In this document: in pieces, positions 57,136 through 64,000 of the stretch | How the letters are laid out: each line of letters begins with the position of its first letter | Position numbering within the stretch: the first letter of the stretch is position 1 | NCBI GenBank assembly: GCA_950295325.1 | Contig: OX485806.1 | Coordinates: 12,708,001-12,772,000, forward strand | Length of the DNA: 64,000 bases | Reading direction: 5' to 3' | Source: Polytrichum commune | Taxonomy: Eukaryota; Streptophyta; Polytrichopsida; Polytrichales; Polytrichaceae | Position numbers and translations under genes: made by a program | Notes under the pieces: model-generated | The model's database searches: none | Seen by the model: only the letters and a program-made list of their open reading frames with translations | What the model was told of the DNA's origin: nothing

Positions 57136-58753
57136 TGTGAGGCCAAACCCACCACCCTTAAGCGTCCTAGTCCGGGTGATGGCTTTGTGAGTCACATGTG
57201 TAGCACCAAATTCACAATAGTATGGTAGGTACCCTTCATATTAATGAACATCCCATGGCTCAAAATTGTGATACTTTATTACTGCTTGTTTCTTGAACAA
57301 GTGGGGCATTAGCCTCCTCGAGGGTCCACCCTGCACCTTTGGCCACACATGCCATTAAAGATATGCCTCTAGCACCCTTAATCTTCACTCCCCTTGCCTT
57401 CCCCTTGTTAGGATCATTCATCTTCTCTATTCTTGTAAATGTAAGTTATTTTGACCAAGAGGATGCAAGTGTTTAAAAACATTGTTCTCAATAATCAATC
57501 TCAATTACACTTACTTGTGGAGCAACACCTAAAACTATCTAGTCTAATAAGTCCAACACCCACACATGTACCACGTCATCAAAGGTAGTATGACGTGGCC
57601 GTCATTTAATCTTGGTGATACCACCCAAAATTAAGCCAAACTTTAGGCCACTAACTAGTCTCCGCTAAACCAATCCCAGTTAGTAGTAGCTCTCGGCCAC
57701 GGTCCAGAGTTAGCCTCCAGCGCTCCCAAGTTCAAACTAGTCCCTCGGCCATGGTCCAAAGTTAGCCTCCAGCGCTACCAAGTTCAAACCAGTCCCTCTG
57801 CCACGGTCCAGAGTTAGCCTCCAGCGCTACCAAGTTCAAACCAGTCCCTTGGCCACAGTCCAGAGTTAGCCTCCAGCACTACCAAGTTCAAACCAGCCCT
57901 CGGCCACGGTCCATAGTTAGCCTCCAGCGCTACCAAGTTCAAACCAGCCCTTCGGCCACAGTCCAGAGTTAGCCCCAACGCTCCAAGTAGGCTTAAGCCT
58001 AATTAATCAACCCTACCCAACTCTTAATCAGGCTTTTTGCCTAAGTGCCGACTTGTGAGCTCTTGGCCACCCTAAGCTAACCTTCTAAGCAACTAACTAC
58101 ACACATTAATCACATCAAATTCCCTAATGGTCCAAGCTAGTCCTAACATTCTAATTCCACTAACTTCTACCTAATTCCACATATGACATTAAACTCTAAG
58201 AGCTTCCTCCGCTTGAGAGGTGTAAGAGAGAGAGCTTAACTACTTAGCTTCACTAAACTAATAACCCACACACGTGGCTCAAGCTCTTAAGAGCTTGCTC
58301 CCTTGAGAGCGCTTGATGGAGAGAGAGGAAAATGAGAGAGAAAACACCTTAAGTAGCAAAGAGGGAGAGAGGGAGAGAGGGAGAGAGAGGTGAGGATAGG
58401 GTGAGAGGATTAGCACCTCCAATCACAATCCCTTAACCTTCACCTCCAAAGTAGGGACTAATCCCCATCCACCAAGCTTCCTTCTTCCTAAACTAACAAG
58501 GTGGATCCAAAAGTGGGCATTTAACCCGTGGAGCTCACCTTGCTTCACCTTACCCCCTACTCACATTATCAAGGCATACTCTTATTGAAATCAACCTTGA
58601 AATAATTACACAACACCACCTAATGCCTAAAGTTAAATCCACACCACACTTCACTCTTTTTATGTTTTGTGAATAATCATAACTCATCAAAGTCAAACTA
58701 AAATTGGTTCCGAAGAGTTAATCACCACATGTGGGCACAATTTTGGGCTCACA
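57136..58753. mobile_element. Solo LTR, 1618 bp, with 5-bp duplication AGGGG
   Basis: It starts TGTGAGGCCAAACC and ends TTTTGGGCTCACA, giving the TG...CA ends and short inverted termini of an LTR. The exact 5-bp duplication AGGGG flanks it (57131-57135 and 58754-58758). No internal region, primer-binding site or polyprotein is attached, so it is a solo LTR left by recombination. It carries a 52-bp minisatellite (57692-57988) and GAGA-rich tracts (about 58318-58390). A diverged relative is at 22163-23950. Gypsy or Copia type cannot be told from an LTR alone. Confidence 0.88.
57692..57988 (+). repeat. 52-bp minisatellite, about 5.7 copies
   Basis: The units begin ctcggccacggtcc and run through agagttagcctccagcgctac then aagttcaaacc. 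Starts at 57692, 57744, 57796, 57848, 57899 and about 57950. Copies differ at a few sites. It lies within the solo LTR. Confidence 0.95.
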
Positions 58754-58911
58754 AGGGGGCATAATGCACAATTGTGAGCCATCTCCAGGTAATATCTGAG
58801 CAAATTTGAGAATTTGGAAGTGGAAGTAACATGATCTTGTTTTTAGGTTATATAGGGGTTCCTCAACCTAATTTTTGCTCCCCCTTACGTATGAGATGAC
58901 CCTAAACTACC

Positions 58912-59023
58912 GGGTGATAGTGGAGGGGCATCCATTTCCAAATGGAGTGGTTGGTGGTTCGATTCCCCGCTGTGAAATATTCTCTCTACTTGATGGGGAA
59001 AAACAAAACAAAACAAAACAAAA
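58912..59023 (+). mobile_element. Candidate tRNA-derived SINE
   Basis: GGTTCGATTCC at 58956-58966 is an exact RNA polymerase III B box. Some 40 bases upstream, TGATAGTGGAGGGGC is A-box-like. Between them tccatttccaaatgga could form an anticodon-type hairpin, but with a 6-base loop, so this is not a proper tRNA. The unit ends with (AAAAC)4, the sort of simple A-rich tail seen on SINEs. No target duplication was identified. Confidence 0.4.
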
Positions 59024-59149
59024 ATTAATAAAATTGGTAGGTAGGTAGTAAACCCCACCCTACACCAAGTGGATTCTTGAGCAGGGTAAGGCCAATGGGC
59101 TCAAATTCACGTTGGGTTGCCCGAGGTTGGTTATTTATTTATTAGTTAG

Positions 59150-59165
59150 TTCCCCCCCCCCCCCC
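59150..59165. repeat. Poly-C tract
   Basis: About 14-15 consecutive C. Confidence 0.85.
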
Positions 59166-59280
59166 TCAAATAAGGCCAACCAGAGTGGCTTTCAAGGCAT
59201 GCAACGCCATTGTAATAGGTATTATTCTACTTAAAACAAAACAAGGCAGAAGTCTAGCCTGACAAAAACCAATCTTACTA

Positions 59281-59661
59281 CAATGATTATCCCAATTAGT
59301 GAGGGGGGCTAATATTGAGTGCGAGAAATTAGTGAAGGTGATACTAATTTCTTTACGCTGCAAAATTAGTGTCAACAAAGGATCTAGAAAGTATTGTTCA
59401 TCCCGATATTATTCACTGAAAATTACTATTCTTAACAACACTATTCATCTTGGGCATTGTTTACTTGCATATAATATTTGTATCGCTCTACATGCACCTT
59501 AGAGCACAAACTTATTTTCTTGAAGTGTGTGGTAATTGAGCATGTATTCATGAATTTAGTATCACACAATTAAAAAGCAACCTCTCACAAATTTTGTAAC
59601 TGGGAAAAGTAGTGCATGTTTTGAGAATTAGCACCACACACATTAATTAAGATAATAAGTG
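59281..59661. mobile_element. CAYT/TA-type MITE, ATTATCCCAATTAG subfamily, 381 bp
   Basis: The left end CAATGATTATCCCAATTAG and inverted right end CACTTATTATCTTAATTAA are TIRs. TA flanks both sides (59279-59280 and 59662-59663). Aligns with 32719-33064. Confidence 0.78.
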
Positions 59662-60734
59662 TAGTTGCCATATAATATGATCACTCTGATAATCAATGTA
59701 ATCACTGGTTGGGGTAGTCGTAGTCTTGACTCCCCTTGTTGTTGTTGTTGTTCCAAATTTGATGTGGTGGGTGTGCTACACTTGGCTGTCACCGAAGTGC
59801 GGTGAGAGATTGTCACCATGGATATTCTAAACGCTGAAGGGTCACTGAAGTAAACTACTACGCCATTTATGGTATTTAGTGTCACGTGCACCATTTGCAA
59901 ATGGCCTAAACTAGATGTCTAGAGAGTTTCAAAGTGTCACGTCTGTTAATTGCCAATATGATTCTATATATCAACAAAAATAACTTTTTGAAATAAAGAC
60001 ATATTTACATTGTGATGGTTACATAGTTGTTTTTATAGTCTACCTAGACTTCACAACCATAGTGAATACTACCATATCTCCCTTTCATAAAGAAGACAAC
60101 AAACAACAATGGCTTAGTTGAATTGCGTTTAATATCCGATGAGTTGTCCAATAATTTGAACGCATTGAATTCTTAATGTTCAAAATGCTCTCATGTTTTC
60201 TCCAAATGATAAGAAGCAAGTGTTGCTTGTCTTGTACCCAGAAACTTCCCAATACCCTCTACTCGTCTTATTCCACCGAGGCAATTGACCACTACAAACA
60301 ACACCTCTCTCTCTCTCCACCCCAAAAATATATTAGATGAGCATTGTTGTGAGGGGCTTTTATTCTTTACTAGAATCTTGCCCAATTGAATCAAAGTTGA
60401 AAACCTAACGTGCTTCAACATTCAACAACTTTTGAATGGGCTAAGATCAATTTTCTCAAAAATGGGTGCAATGTGATCATTTAAATATTTGCTTGAAAGA
60501 AGGGTGAAAACCTTCAAGAAATTGACGATGTTGTCTTATAGGGTTTGAAGTTATTGAGTGCCTTGTGTGTGTTGGGGGGGGGGGTTGCCAATATTGTTTT
60601 AACACTTCAAGTATATGAGTACAAGGCAATGTCATGGACCCTCCCACATACCTTTATAAGGCTGACCAAAACATGAAGACCCTTTTCACGACTAGCATCA
60701 TTTTTTTGTGTGATAATCATGCCTTTATACTAGT

Positions 60735-60735
60735 G

Positions 60736-60807
<72 letters not shown>

Positions 60808-60808
60808 T
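60735..60808. repeat. Compound (TA)n(TG)n(GA)n microsatellite
   Basis: Three dinucleotide tracts follow directly: TA, about 14 TG, then about 13 GA. Confidence 0.92.
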
Positions 60809-62294
60809 GATTATTTAATATAGTGCATAAATGTTGCTTGAGAATATTGGAGCTAGAGCTTTGTGTGCATGTTGTTGAAAGGGAGGGGGGGGGGGCGGGT
60901 CCACTAGAAAATGTGGTGTTGATATATATATATAAGGTTGTCGTGTATGATTTGAAGTAATTTTTTTTTGGAGAACTTTAGAATATTGAATTTTCACTAT
61001 GAGAGCACTAAATATAAATCAAGAATAGTTATTAACTATGTGAAATGTTTCATGAATGCATTTCTCCATAGCCCCCTTGAACTAACCCTTTATCATAGAT
61101 GATTCACATCTCCACAAGGGAGTTAACCCCCGCCCACCAACAAAAGAAAAGGAACGAAAGAAAGAACACATGAACACACACACACACAAGATTGTCATGT
61201 GAGAGCTTCACTTTCCATAACCTACTAAACTAGGGTTTTTGTGTTGTCTTTAAATTGTTTTCTTGGATGATAATCGCTAATTCGCACATAGCATCAAAAA
61301 TTTTGTTTACCTAAATTTAATCTTTGCAATTGTTTGGAGGTGACAACCATAATAAGTTTTCGCAACATGTACACAAGTGTGTGGCATGGACGAATGTGAA
61401 GCTACATTCTCTACAAAGGTTTTACTATTGATTATTGGGTACTACGTGTTGCATATCAATTACATCTTCTTCTATGATTTATGGGTGGTGGATTTTGTAT
61501 CATTGTTTGGACAAAGTACCTCTTGCTACTATAATATGTGTTGTAAGAAGTTTTGAGTTTGCTACACAAAAACCATGTTCCAATAATGTCCTACTCACCC
61601 ATACTAAGGTTGCGCACTGCATATTTATAGGTGTGGATTAGTTGAGAGAATAGAAAGCGCCCCACACTTAATGAGAATGAGAATGTGTGACCGATTGCTT
61701 CGTCAAATTACACCCCAAATTGGTGACATGAGTTTAGAGATGACTTTAATGGCAACATGTGGGAATACCATGCCAAACCTCAAAGCTTCCCCTTCTCAAG
61801 CAACACACTGCCATGTAGACCATTCATGCAATACATGGGGGTACTCTTTAATGACAAAGGAGTTTTAGTCATGCAAGTGCCAAGAACACACTTCAATGTT
61901 TTTTTATTTAATTTTAGTTTCCCCTTGTTATTACTCAAGATGGACGCCCATGTCTTTTACCTTAGGAAAGAACTTTGTGGAGGCGATCCCGAGACTTTGG
62001 GGCCAAGCTAACTCCCGCCTCATGTTGTCCCTCAAAATCCGCTCGAACCTTTTACTAACACACACATGGCTAGGGATTTGTGGTGTCTACATAAACTCAT
62101 CCATTGGGTACGTGAGTCCTATCATTGCATGTAATTGAATACTTTAACATGGTTTAATCCATAAATAGTACAAGAAAAAGAAACTCCAAAGTAATGTAAC
62201 GAAGTCTAGCTTGAATGAATCGGCCCTCAACCTTGTAGAAGACTTGTTCCGACTAGAAACCCTTCATCCACGACGGATACCACAAATCGACCAA

Positions 62295-62311
62295 CCCCCC
62301 CCCCCCCCCCC
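62295..62311. repeat. Poly-C tract, about 17
   Basis: Uninterrupted C homopolymer. Confidence 0.88.
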
Positions 62312-62568
62312 AATGTACCATATACATACTCTATATATAAGATGCATCACATTTAATACAGACAATGATGATGACGATGATGTACTGCATACCCGACTGT
62401 GTAATGTATTTACTATTTTATCACACTTGTTCGTATGTACATGCATAGCCGCTACTAGAGAATGAATGTCTACCCACCATCAAGCACAGAGTCAACCAAA
62501 GATCCAAGGCACGCCCATAAATATACAGGAGAGCTAGACATACCCATTCGGGAAGCCAGTTATATACA

Positions 62569-62576
62569 TACATACA
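62569..62576. repeat. Left 8-bp target duplication of second hAT element
   Basis: TACATACA, repeated exactly at 63720-63727. The surrounding CA/TA repeats lower its weight slightly. Confidence 0.85.
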
Positions 62577-62603
62577 CAGGGCTGTTTTTTCACAAAGTTT
62601 TTA

Positions 62604-62751
62604 CCCGTCCACGTCCCAAAACCTCGAATTGAAAGGCAAAAAAAATTGCAACCCGTCCCAAAACCGGTAATTTCAAAACCAACCCGTCCATGGAAAGGTT
62701 GAAGAAAAAACAACCCGTCCCAAAACCGGTAATTTCTAAACCAACCCGTCC
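62604..62751 (+). repeat. Subterminal CCCGTCC array, left side
   Basis: CCCGTCC at 62604, 62652, 62683, 62714 and 62745, spaced about 31 bases for the last four, alternating CCCGTCCCAAAACCGG and CCCGTCCATG forms. Likely transposase-binding sites by analogy with other hAT elements. Confidence 0.88.
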
Positions 62752-63287
62752 ATGAAAAGGTTAAAGGAAAAAACAAATCGATAAAGATAACCCAAAAGAT
62801 GTCGGCATGTGATTGGTGCACTTGCCACTTGGAAACAATAGTATCTTACTATCTTCGTTCATTTCTGTTTTTTCTATTATAATTACCAATTTGTCAGCCT
62901 GCCACTGCCCCATTTTGTATGTTTGTCCACAGACTAGTTCAGAGAAACTGAACTAGACTCAGTCACTCAAACTCAACCGGTTCATTTGAAACTAACTCGA
63001 ATTCAAGAAGTTGAAGAGTGCCGCTCGAACAATCTTCTCCTGCAATCTTGAACTTCAACAGGTGTTTTCTCAAACTCAACCGGTTCATTTGACGACTGCA
63101 ATCAAGTTATCTCTCACCGGTCTCTCAGTTGCTTTAGCTTTCAGTTGCATATGTTCGATTCATTAGCATCCTAAATCTTGAGAGTCTTATTCCTCTCTTT
63201 TGTTGTGGGTTGAGTGCAGATTCGAGGGCTGTGCAAGAAATTTCTGTCAATTCGAGTTAAACCCTAGCAAATTGCAGGGTTGAGCTT

Positions 63288-63411
63288 GTAAGTTGTTGGG
63301 TCAATGTATGAGTAGATATTTGAGCCTTACATGTGCCTAAGATGGTGGAAGCGTTGTCTTTGCAAGGATAGTGCAAGCGTTGTCTATTTATTAGTTGGAT
63401 TGATTTTGCAG
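63288..63411 (+). other. Possible captured intron of a gene leader
   Basis: GTAAGT at 63288-63293 and TTTTGCAG ending at 63411 would bound a 124-base intron in transposon cargo. An upstream aaaccctag (about 63259) is common in plant leader sequences. Splice reading is inference; no frame supports it. Confidence 0.3.
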
Positions 63412-63592
63412 GTTCAAGTCTCAAGCCCCATCACGATTCCGATGAAGAAATTGTGACACTTTCAAGTCCGATGTTCCATTATGGTATTAGTGGTTTGATT
63501 GCATTTTGCTTATATTCACATGTCATATATGACATAACGTAATTGATATTTGTACCATTTTCTTTTTAATTAAAAAAATGTTATTTTTAGAA

Positions 63593-63650
63593 CCCGTCCA
63601 AAGTGAATTTGACACGTCCCAAAACCGGTTCATTTTCTAAGAACCCGTCC
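63593..63650 (+). repeat. Subterminal CCCGTCC array, right side
   Basis: CCCGTCC at 63593 and 63644 with an ACGTCCCAAAACCGGTT variant between, in the same orientation as the left array. Confidence 0.8.
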
Positions 63651-63719
63651 ACTCGAAATGTTTTTTTATTATGAACATGTCCCTAGACATGTTAGGGACC
63701 TTGTGAAAAAACACCCCTG

Positions 63720-63727
63720 TACATACA
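63720..63727. repeat. Right 8-bp target duplication of second hAT element
   Basis: TACATACA, identical to 62569-62576. Confidence 0.85.
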
Positions 63728-63955
63728 CACACACACATACATAGCCCTCCTTGCATTGCAGCCATGCATACATGGACAGATCCCAACATTGATAGAGTCC
63801 TCGTGCGCACACAGGCAGGCGAGGGGTGGCAAATGAATGCCAGGACAAGCTCGCATCATTGCAGATGTTGTTGGAGCTTGTAACTTAACTTATTAACCTC
63901 TGCCCAGGCGCTGCATGCCTGCTTGCTCTGCATTTTGGGTGCCTGCTCCCGTTGT

Positions 63956-63982
63956 CGGACCGACCGACCGACTGACTGACCG
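63956..63982. repeat. (GACC)n/(GACT)n short tandem repeat
   Basis: Tetranucleotide units near the right window edge. Confidence 0.75.
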
Positions 63983-64000
63983 CATGCATCTCCATTCCAT

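Larger units (their letters stand above)
56649..58761. mobile_element. TGCCCC-type TIR element split by a solo LTR
   Basis: The left end TGCCCCCTCCCCACCTGATT is matched by the right end only when the LTR is removed: ...GGTGGGG AGGGG (57131-57135) joins GCA at 58759-58761. TAA flanks the whole (56646-56648 and 58762-58764). Without the LTR and one duplication the element is about 490 bp, like the 515-bp copy at 27347-27861. This shows that the LTR is the younger insertion. Confidence 0.88.
59664..62568. other. Intergenic, simple repeats, no gene
   Basis: Bases 59858-59890 retain a block (tatggtatttagtgtcac) of the 27985-type MITE end. (TTG)5 lies near 59739. A compound microsatellite is at 60735-60808, a G run at about 60882-60894 and a C run at 62295-62311. 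The phrase gtctacataaactcatccat at about 62089 belongs to the dispersed set noted at 33-34 and 53-55 kb. Short frames have no motif. Confidence 0.45.
62577..63719. mobile_element. Non-autonomous hAT element, 1143 bp, gene-like interior
   Basis: The left end CAGGGCTGTTTTTTCACAAA and the inverted right end CAGGGGTGTTTTTTCACAAG match at 19 of 21 bases. TACATACA is duplicated exactly on both sides. CCCGTCC motifs, several extended to CCCGTCCCAAAACCGG, are packed inside both ends. No transposase frame exists. The TIR resembles that of the 11485 element only in the CAGGG start, so a different hAT family is likely. The interior has blocks shared with 6270-6315 and 39282-39340 (cttgaacttcaac, ctcaaccggttcattt) and features like a gene leader: an aaaccctag word, a GTAAGT donor and a tttgcag acceptor. 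Confidence 0.88.

Noticed and set aside
22163-58753. One giant LTR retrotransposon bounded by the two related LTRs
   Set aside because: The LTRs are 33 kb apart and strongly diverged, no polyprotein lies between, and the right copy has its own 5-bp duplication, so they are separate solo LTRs.
58912-58985. Genuine tRNA gene
   Set aside because: The B box is perfect but the anticodon loop has six bases, the acceptor arms do not pair and an A-rich simple tail follows; a SINE is more likely.
1-64000. CRISPR array, operon or bacterial genes
   Set aside because: No regularly spaced direct repeats of CRISPR type, no ribosome-binding-site-led long frames and no gene clusters; every recognisable element is eukaryotic.

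Overview
This 64 kb window looks like nuclear DNA of a land plant with a large, transposon-filled genome. It is AT-rich by eye, nearly all open frames are short and scattered, and several superfamilies of eukaryotic DNA transposon, degraded LINEs, a solo LTR and many microsatellites follow one another. Two coding remnants (24.7-27.3 kb and 40.7-41.0 kb) remind me of transposon proteins known from seed-free plants such as mosses and lycophytes. That taxonomic hint is from recollection and unverified. I see no intact host gene, rRNA or convincing tRNA gene. The only long intact frame with a recognisable domain is a 245-residue C-terminal piece of an hAT transposase (11986-12723).

Layout. 0-9 kb: ends of two DNA elements cut by the window edge, a hairpin repeat (2.8 kb), a 1.3 kb element with long terminal inverted repeats (TIRs) that holds a LINE fragment (6.3-7.6 kb), a foldback MITE (8.1 kb) and a Tourist-like MITE (8.5 kb). 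9-19 kb: an hAT element with 8-bp target duplications (11.5-12.95 kb), a TA-flanked MITE (13.0 kb), LINE pieces on the minus strand (13.6-16.85 kb), a Tourist-like MITE (18.3 kb) and a near-perfect 150-bp tandem duplication (18.9 kb). 19-28 kb: an unidentified split-frame coding remnant on the minus strand (19.8-21.5 kb), a probable old LTR (22.2-23.95 kb), a decayed transposon-type gene on the plus strand (24.7-27.3 kb) and two MITEs. 28-41 kb: more MITEs, a CACGGG element with 8-bp duplications (33.1 kb), strong inverted repeats (34.6-35.0 kb), a three-level nest of elements (39.1-40.3 kb) and a pogo/Tigger-like remnant (40.4-41.2 kb). 41-56 kb: mostly unrecognised repeat-derived DNA with a second CACGGG element (43.65 kb) and a Tourist-like MITE (45.8 kb). 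56-64 kb: a Tourist-like MITE, a TAA-flanked element split by a 1.6 kb solo LTR containing a 52-bp minisatellite, a SINE candidate, a TA MITE, and a second CAGGG-type hAT element with exact 8-bp duplications (62.6-63.7 kb).

The elements do not form one pathway, but they are related in sets. Six GGGCC-ended elements are flanked by TTA, TAA or TGA. Eight CAYT-ended elements are flanked by TA or a one-base variant. Three TGCCCC-ended elements are flanked by TAA/TTA. Two CACGGG and two CAGGG elements have 8-bp duplications. Insertions of one set into another give relative ages, and two MITE insertions can be compared with unoccupied homologous sites in this same window.
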